Numbered from the stretch's first letter, positions 46,860 to 58,484 are shown. The stretch is 64,000 nt of DNA from Aquarana catesbeiana (GCF_042186555.1 NC_133336.1:193809437-193873436); one strand, 5' to 3'. The notes: generated by a model not told the origin, from the letters alone. Numbers and translations are program-made.

Positions 46860-47085
46860 TAAAAGCCAAATTTAGAAGATGCACACAGTGTGGCAATATG
46901 TGCTATCTGCCATCACGGAGATCAATGTACGCGTTTTGTGGGTGCAACCCCTTCCTCAATAATAAAGTAGCTGTGAGGAAGGGGTTGCACCCACAAAACA
47001 CGTCCATTGATCCCCCATGATGGCAGCTAGCACATGTTGACATTAGGCAATTTGTGTGCATCTTCTAAATTTGGCTTTTACAGGG
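46860..47085. mobile_element. Small inverted PLE-like pair with degenerate hammerhead boxes
   Basis: Arms 46860-46963 and 46978-47085 are inverted ('aaagccaaatttagaagatg' and its inverse). Near the centre is tgtgaggaaggggttgcacc then cacaaaac(g/a)cgt, a layout like CTGAGGA-stem-GAAACGCGT but with AAAA in place of GAAA. Inactive relic. Confidence 0.5.
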
Positions 47086-47436
47086 GTGACATCACCCCAT
47101 CTGCTGAATGCAATATCAAACACAGTTTGTACATACTCATGTCTGATATTGCATTCACTTTATAAAAGTTGAACTTTGTAAGTTCCAGAGTTGTGTATTG
47201 TTTTATGGGTTTAAACATGCCTGTTTTACCTTAATAAAAGGCAATTTCTACTTAATGTGACCTTTAAAAATGTTATACAACAAACATGTTGGTTTGTTCA
47301 AAAACCCTTTTAGAAACGCACATGTGATTGTGCTTTGATTAAAAAGATTGATAATCAACGATGTGTGGCTTCTTCTTTCAATGCTTAAAAGCATTTTTTG
47401 TAGTAAAGTTGTTGTTTTCAGTGACAATGTGGGTTT

Positions 47437-47530
47437 TTTACTAAAGGCAAATCCACTTTGCACTACAAGTGCAGTTTCAGTGCTGTCTCAAGTGCACTTG
47501 TAGTGCAAAGTGTATTTTCCTTTAGTAAAT
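47437..47530. repeat. Perfect stem-loop MITE, about 94 bp
   Basis: tttactaaaggcaaatcc and ctttgcactacaagtgca are mirrored on the right by tgcacttgtagtgcaaag and cctttagtaaa. The loop is about 18 bp. Confidence 0.8.
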
Positions 47531-47911
47531 AACACCCAACAGTGCTTTCTAATTTTACACAATCACACCATTTTCATGACTCCCCAAATTTCGGTCATGG
47601 TGTTGAAAATGATTAATATTTTTGTCAGTTATGCATTACGTACATTAACAAAAAAAACAAGGTGTGTGTGTAGCAGACCCACAACATAATAATAATAGTT
47701 AGCCGAAGAAGAGATTGTCACCTCATGTGTCAACGAAATTTCGTTTGCACTGTTGAAGAAAAAGGCCAAAAAATTAGAACATTAATAAAGATAACCGAGG
47801 AGACAGCTAAAAGAAAGCCAAGCAGTAAATCAAAGCAAATATTTGTTCCATTTCAAATATATTTTTATTTTAAAAATGTCTCAGACATTGTCTGGCATAT
47901 CGATGGCCCCC

Positions 47912-49654
47912 CTACCCGCAAAGTATTCCATGTATCTTATACGGACCTCGCGGGCACTGTGAGGGGGGCAAGCCAGGACGGCCAGTTTCAAGCGCTCTCA
48001 GGGTAGGTTCATTAATATGAATTCCAGCCTCAGGCCCAACTGAGGCAGCATAGTTTAAAGAATTTCTCCTTAAAAAGTTGTGGAGAACACAGCAAGACAG
48101 GATGATGTGATTGAGTTTATATTCTGCCATGTGTATCGGTGTAAGAAATAGGCGGAACCGGCTGGCCATTATCCCAAACGTGTTCTCCACCACACTTCTG
48201 GCTCTGGCCAGCCGTTAATTAAAAACCCTCTCGTCTGGGGTGAGGGTCCTCATAGGGAATGGCCACATAAGATGGTCCCCCAGCGCAACCGCTTCATCCA
48301 CAACGAAGATGAATGAAAGTCCTTCTGCATTGTCTTCTTTATTTTAGGGAGTATTTAAAGACAAAAGTATAAGGTCCACCTATCAGATCCCCCCCCCCCC
48401 CAATGGCCCATTGTTAAAATTTTAGGGGGGGGATGTTTTAGATAGGTAACCCTCTCCACTTCATTGAGAGACGAATGCCTAAATAATATGTATTACTTTG
48501 CACAGCCCCTCCTTACTTACACTATTGGCAGCCCACTGGACAGGTAAGAAGTGTCATAATACAAAATATAAATACACACTGTTCAAATTGGAGCACAATT
48601 TTAACATTCTGCAATTGCTTATCAAGATAATAATAGGATCCAAAAACTTTAAACAGTACCATTTGAAAGTATTCAGGCAGGCCCTTACACTACATGCTTT
48701 GGGGAATTCATACAGAAATCTGACCACAAAAGAGATAGGTGTATATAGTGTGTATGGGTTTGGCAAAGTCAGCAGATAGAGGATTGTTATGGGTTGACTT
48801 AGCGGTTGGGGGAAAGGAGGGTTCCAAATTAGTTTGGGACCCAAAAAAAAAGCCTCTGGCACTCTGCCAGAATTTAAGGGCACAAATAACATTTGTACAT
48901 ATTTTAGGGGGTGTTTAGGGTAAAGCACTACTATGGAGCTGACAAAATAGATTGTTAAGTGACTAGGCGAGGTGGATATAGGCCCAGGAGAGCATGCTGG
49001 GGAGGTAAGTGAAGGCAAATATGTATGAAGGACAAAAAAAAACGTTAAAACATTCCAGCATGCATGAGGACAAAGGGGACATTCACAGCATATTACAATC
49101 ATGGTAATTAGAGAATGATGAAAGAAATACAATATATTATCAAACATTAAATACAATAAAATGTGTATTTAAAATGTGTAAAAGGATAAAAATCTTACCT
49201 TAATATAGTCCTTCTGCAGGACCTGAATGATGGCAGAACAGGTCTCCGGGATAATGATCCTCAGAGCCTGGGGGGAGATGCCTGTCGAGAACTTGAGGTC
49301 CTGCAGGCTTCTCTCCGTCGCCAAGTACCGCAATGTGGTGACTAGCCTCTGCTCCGGAGTGATGGCTTGCCGCATGCAGGTATCCTGCCTGCTGATATAA
49401 GGGGTCAGCAAAGCCAACAAACGATGAAAAACGGGGTCTGTCATCCTGAGAAAGTTCCTCAAATCGTCAGGATTATTTTCACGGATCTCACGGAGCAAAG
49501 GCATGTGACAGAATTGGTCATGCTGGAGCAACCAATTTATGGTCCATGAACTCCTCCCTACCCTGTTCATGGACTGGGCTTGTGTCAAAGTAAGAACCCC
49601 AACACCAAGCCCCTGCACAGTATAAACTTTACGATGAGTACCTACACGCAACAT
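47912..49654 (-). pseudogene. Harbinger DDE transposase, internally deleted and stopped
   Basis: The N-terminal exon (49199-49654) reads WTINWLLQHDQFCHMPLLRE, TPEQRLVTTLRYLATERS and LKFSTGISPQALRIIIPETC, ending DYIK at a donor (gtaaga). The C-terminal part (47912-48345) reads VVDEAVALGDHLMWPFPMR, then a stop (TAA where the family has Tyr) after ERVFN, then VENTFGIMASRFRLF and VLHNFLRRN. The central exon with the first catalytic Asp residues is absent; 48346-49198 holds unrelated sequence. The enzyme cannot be active. Confidence 0.85.
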
Positions 49655-49856
49655 GGCTTCAAAACGGTCGGCTGGTCAGAACGAAGTAACAAAACGCACG
49701 GAAAAATAGCAAGGCCTGTGAAGAGCGACCTGAAAATCAGCAACGAGTGGACAAGAACACAATAATAAATCAATGCGAACTCACTACATGCACTGAAGAC
49801 CAGGTACAAACCCACAAGCACAAACTGAACAGCAGAAAAATGAACTGAAAACCATG

Positions 49857-50519
49857 GTAAAAAACGGGAAAGTTGGGACTTTGAATGAGGTCATGGACAT
49901 CGTGGGAGTAAGTTGATGGAAAAAATGCATGTTTATTGAATAAAAGATGCATAAAACATGTCAATTAAACAACCACTTGAGGATAGACATTGTAGTGAAT
50001 ATCAATCCATAATTGTTCACACACACATAATATGTGTGCATGGAACAAGGGCATCAAGGGTACATTAAATATATATCGACTTGGCACCACACGGTGGTCA
50101 CAAATGATTATTAAATACATGAAATGAATTCATATATATACACATTGCAGCAGCATTGGCGAGGGGAGTAACAGATATATAAAAGAAAACAGTAAAACCA
50201 TGATTGAAAAAGATATAGCACATGTTCTTAGTTGATGGTGTGATGTGAACATGGGTCTGCATCATCAAATTGCCCAACGCGTTTCATGTAAAACACTCAT
50301 CAGGGGCAGATGCTGTAGAATATCTATAAAGTGTAGTAAGATGTAGTTAATCTATTGGTAACTAATTGACAGGGAAAGGCAAGTGATCCCACCTTATATA
50401 CTTACATGGATTTAAAGCTGGGAGGTGTCTATGCCGGGAGCTGAGGTAACGAGTTGGTGCGGCGGCGGGGGGCATACACAGAAGCCACCCCCACACACAG
50501 ATTGCATGGTAAAACATAG
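49857..50519 (-). mobile_element. PLE pseudo-LTR insertion with 16-bp target duplication
   Basis: Flanked by tgaactgaaaaccatg at 49841-49856 and 50520-50535, a perfect match. The 663-bp body is a diverged homologue of the arms at 22368-23058 (shared 'gggactttga', 'gaccttca/gtcatgga' region, 'cacacacataa'). Carries a hammerhead-like motif at 50276-50303. Confidence 0.85.
50276..50303 (-). ncRNA. Hammerhead-like motif with GTT cleavage triplet
   Basis: On the - strand: CTGATGA (50303-50297), stem II gtgt/acat (one G-U pair), GAAA (50285-50282), CGCG, TT. Core intact; position 17 is U instead of C, which hammerheads tolerate less well. Stem I pairs gccc with gggc. Confidence 0.65.
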
Positions 50520-50920
50520 TGAACTGAAAACCATGAGTCTGAAAAAGCGCGAATTGTCTCTCATCAAACTTTTACTAACACGAGATTAGCAAAAGGAGCC
50601 CAAAGGGTGGCGTGTTTGGTATTGAACTGTCCCTTTATAACACCGTTGTAGGTGTTGTACGTCACCGCGTTCTTGACATTCTGAAATTCTGACAACTTTG
50701 TGCGACCGTGTGTATGCAAGACAAGTTTGAGCCAACATCTGTTAGAAAAAATCCAATGGATTTTGTTGTCGGGATGTCCGATCAATGTCCGATCATGTCT
50801 ACAGGGGATAAGTGTTGAGCTTACTCAATTTACCATTAAAGTATTAAGCTTGAGTAAATAATACGGTTGCTGTTTTATGAGCACATATTAATGTATATAT
50901 ATTTTTTTTTTTTTTTGCAG

Positions 50921-50941
50921 CCTCTGTACTGGGAATTGTGG
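50921..50941 (+). CDS. 21-nt signal-peptide mini-exon of the FcR-like gene
   Basis: A T-rich tract plus gcag (ending 50920) and a donor gtgagt (from 50942) bracket exactly 21 nt. In phase 1 it encodes SVLGIV with split codons at both ends, a small hydrophobic stretch that fits the end of a signal peptide. Joined to the next exon it reads SVLGIVGAAAKPVVTF. A 21-nt second leader exon is a conserved trait of FcR and FCRL genes (established). It is too short to be found by ORF or homology scans; length, phase and context carry the call. Confidence 0.8.
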
Positions 50942-50998
50942 GTGAGTCTTCTTTTCAAAATATAACACAGTCATAGAGAAAAATAAATAAATCTATAT

Positions 50999-51001
50999 AC
51001 A

Positions 51002-51054
<53 letters not shown>

Positions 51055-51069
51055 CACATATATATATAT

Positions 51070-51166
<97 letters not shown>
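50999..51166. repeat. (TA)n microsatellite
   Basis: About 165 bp of TA/CA alternation in intron 2, ending at a Tc1-type terminus. Confidence 0.95.
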
Positions 51167-52036
51167 CAGTGGGGAAATTAATTATTTAATCCCCTGCAGA
51201 ATTTGTAAGTTTGCCCACTTACAAAGAAATGAAGGGTCTATCAATTTTATCATAGGTGTATTTTAAATGATAGAGACAGAAAATCAACCAAAAATCCAGA
51301 AAAAACACACAATACAAATGTTATAAATTGAGTTGCAGTTCAGTGACTAAAATAATTATTTGATCCCTAAGCAAAACATGACTTAGTACTTGGTGGAGAA
51401 ACCCTTACAGAGGTCAGACGTTTCTTGTAGTTGGTGACCAGGTTTGCACACATCTTAGGATGGATTTTGGTCCACTCTTCTTTACAGATCTTCTCTAAAT
51501 CCTTAAAGTGTAAGTTCCCCTTTACAGAAAATCGGTAAGGTGAACTTACACTGCGCCCTGTCCCCATCGTACCCGCTCCTGCTAACCTGGAGAGCGACAA
51601 TCATCCATTCTGACACATCGTATCGCCGTTTTACCAGTCAGGGGATTTGAAATTCCTGCAGCTTTCTCTCCTCTTTGCCCATGGTGATAGGATGGGCTAC
51701 GCGGGTTCTGATTGGTTGGCCAATTAGCATGCTCCTAAACGTAGCTCCTGACGAGGTACAATTTTGAGATTAAGCCGAGGGGATTTCTAATGCCCCTACC
51801 GGTGAGGCGGCTATACGAGGTGTCAGAAGGGGAGATTACCGCGCTCCAGTTTAGCGGGACCGGGGGGGGGGTGAGGAGAGGGCCCTGTGTAATTTCTCGT
51901 TACCGATTTTTTCTGTAAAGGCGAACTTATACTTTAACGTTTTTTGGCTGTCGCTTGCCAACTCCACAAATTTTCTATAGGATTAAGGTCTGGAGACTGG
52001 CTAGGCCACTCCATGACCATAATGTCCTTCTTAACC
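51167..52036 (-). mobile_element. Tc1-like terminal fragment split by a TTAA element
   Basis: Starts 'acagtggggaaattaattat', the tip of a Tc1 family related to that at 60798. The - strand shows transposase C-terminal sequence (KICKEEWTKIHPKMCANLV and YKKRLTSV). It resumes after 51937 with 'tctggagactggctaggcca'. The other half is missing. Confidence 0.7.
51503..51937. mobile_element. TTAA-flanked MITE with about 36-bp terminal inverted repeats
   Basis: Starts TTAAAGTGTAAGTTCCCCTT and ends in its near-inverse AAGGCGAACTTATACTTTAA; both include 'acagaaaatcggtaa'-type sequence. TTAA at both tips fits piggyBac-type mobilisation. Non-coding, GC-richer than its surroundings. Confidence 0.8.
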
Positions 52037-52720
52037 CACAGAGAACCTGGGAGGGCTCCATTCTGAAGTGGGCCCCAAGATAGAGACTCAGCTGCTCAGT
52101 AGAATACACCAAGTGCCAAGCCATCCTTTATATAAAGACCCTCCATCACCGGCAAACACTTCTCTCTCTCCCAAGGTGGTTACTCTTCCTTCTTATTACT
52201 CCTCACTTCATAACCCAAAGGGTTAACTTGTAATTGTGTACTTCATTCCCCAGTTCACCAATACACTGTAGAAGCACACTCTCTTCCTCTCTCTTTACCA
52301 AGTAAACCAGAAGACAAAGAGGGGAGCCACCACACTTACTTTGTGATGCCTCGCACACCATGGTCATAGGCCAAGTTACAAAGTTGCATAGTTACATAGT
52401 CTGTTTGAAAGAAGACACAAGTCCATCCAGTTCAACCCACAGAGAAGCCTTGGAGGGTTCCGTTCTGCAGTGGGCTCCAAGATAGGGACTCAACTGCTCA
52501 GTGGGATGCACCAAGTGCCAGACCACCCTTCTTATAGAACCTCCATCACCGGCCACCACTGCTTCTCTCCCAAGCTCACTGCTTTTACTTCTTATTACTC
52601 CTCACTTCATAACCCAAAAGATCAACTTGTAATTGTACACTTTGCTCCCCAGTTCACCAATACACAGTAGGAACACAATTTATCTCTCTTCATCAAGTGA
52701 ATCAGACCAGACATTGTCAC
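52037..52720. repeat. Direct duplication of about 300 bp with a CR1 tail between the copies
   Basis: Copy one (52037-52345) and copy two (52436-52720) share 'cccacagagaa', 'actcag/actcaactgctcagt' and 'tattactcctcacttcataa' blocks in order. Between them, 52378-52440 is a CR1 3' tail (gcatagttacatagtctg, acaagtccatccag). No ORF is conserved in both copies. Confidence 0.65.
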
Positions 52721-53531
52721 TTAACCAGAACTTATTTTATTAAATAAAAGTAGTTGGTCATACAGCTTTCAATGTTTTCAATCAAGTTAACAGAGCAGTA
52801 CAGTCATGCAAACATGGCATTTCACATTCCCCTTTTTGTTAAATGCTGTGCATGGTCTGTGCTGTGGTTCTCATACTTTAAGTTAGGCCTCCTTCCAAGG
52901 AATGGGTAACAAAGTTTCAGTCCATAGTCCCATAAGGGGGTCCCACTGAGGGTTAACCTCCACTCCACAGCTGATTACATCCCACATGTATGGTCTTTCT
53001 CTCAACCTCCATAGACCCAAACACCCTACAAAGTCCTACCTCCTCCTGCCTATATCTCTTATGGAAGTGACACATACAGAGGGAAGGCACACTATGACAC
53101 ACATTAAACCCTTACATAACCACATAACCACACTTTAGCTTTTTGGCACACAAGGCAAATAACTTTTAGGCACCTGCCTATAAGCAGAAGGAGCCAATCA
53201 GCTGCAGTGCTCAGGTGTTAATAAGGAGCATACTGATAGGGAGTAGAGTGCAAAGTCCAATCACAGGTTGAAGGAAGGAAAAGGGAACCAGACAGAGCTC
53301 TACTGTGTGGCAGAGTTGGGTACATCCCGGGGCTGGTTGGAAAGGAATACAAATCTAGTTTGCAGGTCAAACAGCTTATCTATGTATTGGGCTGGTTGCC
53401 TGCAGTAACACTTTAAATTTTCTCATGCCATGGCTTTATATGGTCAAATTTATTCTTATGTTGACAATTTAAATGCTCTACAAGACCAAAGAATTGTTTC
53501 AGTAATTTGAGATGCATCTGATGTTTTCTAG
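52721..53531. other. Intron 2, no recognised element
   Basis: No strong repeat signature and no further exon. It ends in the acceptor tgttttctag at 53522-53531. Confidence 0.4.
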
Positions 53532-53789
53532 GTGCTGCAGCAAAACCAGTGGTGACCTTCACTCCGAACGTGAACAAGGTATTCGAGGGAGAGAATATAG
53601 TAATGACCTGTAATGTTGAGTCTATCCTCCAAGAGGATGCTGCATACTACTGGTACAGAGATGGTGAGTGGGTGCAGACAAGGAGGATTGTCACCATCTC
53701 TTCTGCAGAAATGAGAGACGGGGGGGATTACCGTTGTTGGACCAAATATACTAAAGGAAGTGATGCACTTAGGTTGGATGTTAGCAATG
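53532..53789 (+). CDS. Ig-like D1 exon of the FcR-like gene
   Basis: 258 nt, phase 1 at both ends (acceptor ctag at 53528-53531, donor gtaagt from 53790). It encodes one C2-type immunoglobulin domain: KPVVTFTPNVNKVFEGENIV leads to the first Cys (residue 27, MTC), Trp 41 in strand C (YYWYRDG) and the DGGDYRC motif with the second Cys (residue 69). The KPVVTF...P start, short loops and the GDYRCWT signature match D1 of Fc-gamma and Fc-epsilon receptors and FCRL proteins. No N-glycosylation sequon is seen. It would sit outside the cell, membrane-distal. Confidence 0.85.
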
Positions 53790-54391
53790 GTAAGTTCAGT
53801 TCTGATATCGCAATATACACTTATGGTTATACTTTTCCAAATATTTTCTTTTCCCCTGCATTTAGACTCTTGGGTTTGGCATAGTTTGAACGTTGACTTG
53901 CTTGCATCATTAAAGGAACCCAGGAAGCTCTATGCAAGCTGTGTCCAGTATTAGTAGTAGCAGTACCGCATTTTAGGCCTTGCCCCTAGCTCCGTTATGT
54001 CTGCCTTTGGGGAAAACAGATGCCCAAGCAACATACTTAGTGGCTGATAAGCAGGTGTATAGGATCAGCAGGGTAGGTTAGAGTTCAGCCATCCAAGGTT
54101 TTAAGAAACTCTGCAAATAACACAATAATGTGTGCAAGCCCCTTACTTATGTCTACTCTACAGGCCATGGGTCAATTTATAAGCTTTGTAGAGGGCACAG
54201 GTACACTTAAAGGCACAAATGCTTATTTAAAAGTTATAAAATGACCAACCAAAAATTGTTATTTAGGGCTTGTTTACGCATCAAAGTGTGCAATTGGACA
54301 CACTTTTTTAAGTGAAATGGTTAGCTTAAAGTCTTGCTCATATGTTATGTTTGCTTTGCTTTGCTTCAAAAACTATACCCATGTCGCATTC
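53790..54391. other. Start of intron 3, no recognised element
   Basis: No exon or strong repeat signature. Open frame from 53549 simply runs past the splice donor into the intron and stops. Confidence 0.4.
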
Positions 54392-54786
54392 TTATGCCGT
54401 GCACATACGGGCGGACTTTGCGACGGACTAGGTCCGGCGGACTTTTCGACTGACTTTCCGATGGACTTTCCAACGGACTTTCGAATGAATGGACTTGCAC
54501 ACACACGATCAACCAAAGTCCGACGGATTCGTACGTGATGATGTACGACCGGACTAAAATAAGGAAGTTCATAGCCGGTAGCCAATAGCTGCCCTAGCGT
54601 CGGTTTTTGTCCGTCAGACTAGCATACAGACGAGCGGTCTTTTCGACCAGACTGTTTTATTTCTAGGTCCATTGGACTTTTGGGAAAAAAAGCCCGCTGG
54701 AGCCCACACACGGTCAAATTGTCCGATGGAGTCCGGTCCGCCAGACCTAGTCCGTCGAAAAGTCCGCTCGTGTGTACGCGGCATTA
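54392..54786. mobile_element. Harbinger-type short element
   Basis: Tips tatgccgtgcacatacgggc and cgctcgtgtgtacgcggcat, inverse; interior has repeated 'ggactttc' words in both directions. Derived from the 40591-50808 type. Confidence 0.75.
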
Positions 54787-55017
54787 GTGTTTCAAAGTGT
54801 CTCCAAAGCCTCCATAGATGTCCATGACAACGCTCACTTACAGCACCTGAAGATTTGAGGGGCTTTTAATTAGTTTTAGCTTTGCTTTTGTTTGGAGGTA
54901 TTGCAGGTATGAGATATCCCAAGAAGCACTTGGAAACCAACAAGCAAACTGGGAAGATGTCATCAGCAGTCACTTCTGGTTCATGTGTATATATTCTAAG
55001 AACGTCTGATGCAGACG

Positions 55018-55700
55018 TCACATCTGTTGTGCAGCATGGAGCATCAGGAAGGTGAGCGGGGTCCAGACTGAAGTGGAGCAGCAAGTAGGCGGCACACATG
55101 GTGTGCAACATGGGAACGCTGTAGCAGAATGTGTGTTGAGACCGGAGAGAGAGAGGACTGAGTGGCAAAGGATCAGCAGATCTGGAGGACCAGAGCAGAA
55201 AAAACTAGCAGATGTCAGACGTGATGAGCAGCGTGGAAGCAATATAGCGTAAGGTGAGCAGGGACCGGAGAGAGAAGGATCAGCGTGTGCAGCATGAAGT
55301 AGCAGGAAGGTGAGTGGGGTCCAGACTGAACTGGGGCAACTAGCAGGCAGCACATATGGTGTGCAACATGGGAACACTAAAGCAGAAAGTGAACGGAGAC
55401 CGGAGAAAGAGAGGACTGAGCAGCAGAGGATCACCAGAGCTGGGGAACCAGAGCAGGAGAAACTAGCAGATGTCACACATGATGAACAGTGTGGGAGTGG
55501 GGACCAGAGAGAGAGAACGATCAGCAAACCAAAGGATCAGCAGAGCTGAGGGTTACTACTAAGTGGGGCATCAACAGAGCTGGGGGTACTACTAAGCAGG
55601 GGATTTGCTGAATGAGGGTATTAATAAGCTGGGGATCTGCTGAACAGGAGTACTAATGAACTGGGGATCTGCTGAAATGGGGGGACTACTGAGCCGAGGT
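55018..55700. repeat. Tandem duplication (unit about 270 bp) and short repeats
   Basis: 'ggtgagcggggtccagactg' at about 55050 and 'ggtgagtggggtccagactg' at about 55309 begin two copies that share 'cacatggtgtgcaacatggg' and 'gagcagaaaaaactagcag' type blocks. After 55560, 'ctggggatctgctgaa' recurs. The 169-codon frame on the - strand here is Cys-rich only because of the repeat. Confidence 0.7.
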
Positions 55701-55872
55701 TCTACTGGACCTCTTTAAAGCAAAAAGAAAAAACCAACACACATAGGGCATTTGCCAAGCTTTATCAAAGCTTCAAAAAAGCATCACAAAACATCAAAAA
55801 CACACCAAAAAGCATGTTGAAGCAGTAGGCACTTTAATGTATGTTTAAGTCGAAGCAAGTGTAAATGAACCC

Positions 55873-56335
55873 TAAAGTCCCGTACACACGATCAAACTTT
55901 CCGACAACAAAACCATGGAATTTTGTTCATAGGGTGTTGGCTCCAACTTGTCTTGCATACACACGGTCACACAAATTACAAACATTGTGACGTACAAGAC
56001 GTTCGGCGAGCCGATGAAAAGGAAGTTCAATAGTCATGTGATATCTCCATTACGAACGCTAGTTTTACAAGACCGAGCGCTTCCGGCTCGTCCTTGATTC
56101 TGAGCATGCGTTTTTGTACTTTGGACTTTTGTCCGATGGACTTGTACAGACGATCATAAAGTCCGACAACACACATTTGTTGGTGGAAAATTTGAGAACA
56201 TGCTAGCCAACATTTGTTGGCAGAAAGTCCAACAACAACTGTCCGATGGAGCATACACACGTTCGGACTTTCCGCCAACAAGCTCACATCCAACATTTCC
56301 CTTCGGAAAATCCAATCGTGTGTACGCGGCATTAG
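55873..56335. mobile_element. Harbinger-type short element (two nested hairpins)
   Basis: Tips taaagtcccgtacacacgat and gtgtgtacgcggcatta. An inner hairpin begins near 56140 (agtccgacaac). Non-coding. Confidence 0.7.
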
Positions 56336-56702
56336 GGTTCAAGTATGGCTATATAGAAGAGCAGAAAAACAAACACATATAACCTCTTTTGGTAATTTGT
56401 GAAGGAATGTATAGGTTTAGGGCCATAACCATCTAAAAACATCAGATAACATCCTTGTTACCTCATCAGAAAGCTGGCCACACACCAGTAGAATTTTGTT
56501 CAAATGTTCATACACAAATTCTGAAAAAATTGTTTGTTTTTGCCATTCAATATTGCCATCATTGAGTCAAATAATTTAGTTTGAAAGACTTTAAAAATTC
56601 ATCTGGCCCTGCTACTGGAATAGAATCCCAGACATATTTCTTGCGTGCCTAAAACATGCGCTTTAAAATATGTATGATTATTTCTGAAATCCACATTCAC
56701 AG

Positions 56703-57142
56703 TAATGCCCCGTACACACGGTCGGATTTTCAGATGGAAAATGTCCTATCGGAGCGTGTTGTCGAAAATTCCGACCGTGTGTGGGCTCCATCGGACATTT
56801 TCCATCGGATTTTCCGACACACAAAGTTGGAGAGCAGGAGATAAAATTTTCCGACAACAAAATCCGTTGTCGGAAATTCCGATCGTGTGTACACAAATCC
56901 GACGGACAAAGTGCCACGCATGCTCAGAATAAATAAAGAGATGAAAGCTATTGGCCACTGCCCCGTTTATACTCCCGACGTACATGTTTTACGTCACCGC
57001 GTTTAGAACGATCGGATTTTCCGACAACTTTGTGTGATCGTGTGTATGCAAGACAAGTTTGAGCCAACATCCGTCGGAAAAAATCCTAGGATTTTGTTGT
57101 CGGAATGTCCGAACAAAGTCCGACCGCGTGTACGGGCCATTA
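56703..57142. mobile_element. Harbinger-type short element
   Basis: Tips taatgccccgtacacacggt and accgcgtgtacgggccatta, nearly perfect inverses. Internal 'ttccgacaacaaaatccg' words mirror each other. Confidence 0.8.
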
Positions 57143-57473
57143 GAATTTTCTTTCTTTGTAAAAAGTTTACCATTCTGTCCCTTTAAAATGTCTTATCTCT
57201 ACAGTTAAATATAATTGTCGAATTAACCCCAATAACCTTTAGAAAGTCGAACGAAACATTCCGAAAACCAACATTTTCGAATGAAATTTTACTTGTGTAT
57301 GACCAGTGAGCTTGGCTGCATTCCACAACTAATTACCGTATTTATCGGCCTATAACACGCACTTTTTCCCCCTGAAAATCAGGGGAAAATCGTGGGTGCG
57401 TGTTATAGGCCGATCCCCGCCGATTTCTGTGTCATCGGAGCGATCGCGGCAATTGCCGCGGTCGCCGCCGACA

Positions 57474-58484
57474 TACATAGTTACATAGTTAGTCAGGTTG
57501 AAAAAAGACACAAGTCCATCCAGTCCAACCATAAAAAAAAAACAAAAAAAAAAAACGTACAATCCAATATACCCAATACTATACCCACAGTTGATCCAGA
57601 GGAAGGCAAAAAACCCCAGCAGAGCATGCTCCAATTTGCTACAGCAGGGGAAAAAATTCCTTCCTGATCCCAGAGAGGCAATCGGATTTTCCCTGGATCA
57701 ACTTTACCTATAAATGTCAGTACCCAGTTATATTATGTACATTTAGGAAAGTATCCAGGCCTTTCTTAAAGCAATCTACTGATCTGGCCAGAACCACCTC
57801 TGGAGGGAGTCTATTCCACATTTTCACAGCTCTTACTGTGAAGAAACCTTTCCGTATTTGGAGATGAAATCTCTTTTCCTCCAGTCGTAAAGAGTGCCCC
57901 CTTGTCCTCTGTGTTGACCGTAAAGTGAATAACTCAACACCAAGTTCACTATATGGACCCCTTATATATTTAAACATGTTGATCATATCCCCCCTTATTC
58001 TCCTCTTCTCAAGAGTGAACAAATTCAGTTCCTCTAATCTTTCCTCATAGCTGAGCTCCCCCATGCCTCTTATCAGTTTGGTTGCCCTTCTCTGCACTTT
58101 CTCCAGTTCCCCGATATCCTTTTTGAGAACTGGTGTCCAAAACTGAACTGCATATTCCAGATGAGGTCTTACTAATGATTTGAACAGGGGCAAAATGATA
58201 TCTCTCTCTCTGGAGTCCATACCTCTCTTAATACAAGAAAGAACTTTGCTCGCTTTGGAAACCGCAGCTTGGCATTGCATGCTATTATTGAGCTTATGAT
58301 CTACCAAAACCCCCAGATCCTTCTCCACTACAGATTCCCCCAGTTGTACTCCCCCTAGCATGTATGATGCATGCATATTCTTAGCCCCCAAGTGCATAAC
58401 TTTACATTTCTCAACATTAAACCTCATCTGCCACATAGTCGCCCAATTAGACAGAGCATTGAGGTCAGCTTGTAAATTGGAGCC
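57474..58484 (-). mobile_element. CR1 LINE, 5'-truncated copy 2
   Basis: The 3' tail starts at about 57478 (acatagttacatagttagtc, acaagtccatccagtccaac). Short flanking similarity gccgacatac / gccgagatac suggests a target duplication inside the palindrome of the host element. Confidence 0.8.
57717..58484 (-). pseudogene. CR1 ORF2 C-terminal fragment
   Basis: One open frame of about 255 codons reads NWATMWQMRFNVEKCKVMHL, VRPHLEYAVQFWTP, KVQRRATKLIRGMGELSYEE, LEKRRIRGDMINMFKYI and ends VHNITGY before the stop at 57717. This is the RT thumb and C-terminal region; the catalytic palm and the endonuclease are missing through 5' truncation. The remaining frame is intact, unlike copy 1 at 32875, so this insertion is probably younger. 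Confidence 0.85.

Larger units (their letters stand above)
40591..50808. mobile_element. Harbinger-type DNA transposon, about 10.2 kb with insertions
   Basis: Left tip tgccctgtacacacggtcgg (40591) and right tip ccgatcatgtctacagggga (50789-50808) are inverse and flanked by TAA (40588-40590, 50809-50811), the 3-bp TWA target of PIF/Harbinger elements. Inside are a MADF gene (-), a Myb-like gene (+) and a DDE transposase (-). All three are broken. Later insertions are a PLE (41003-44031), a 'ttaaccactt' repeat (44760-45934) and a PLE pseudo-LTR (49857-50519). The tips match the short elements at 21405, 54392, 55873, 56703 and 59116. Confidence 0.8.

Noticed and set aside
55018..55527. 169-codon Cys/Ser-rich frame on the - strand
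   Set aside because: It follows a tandem duplication of non-coding sequence, so both halves look alike; no splice signals, signal peptide pattern or family match.
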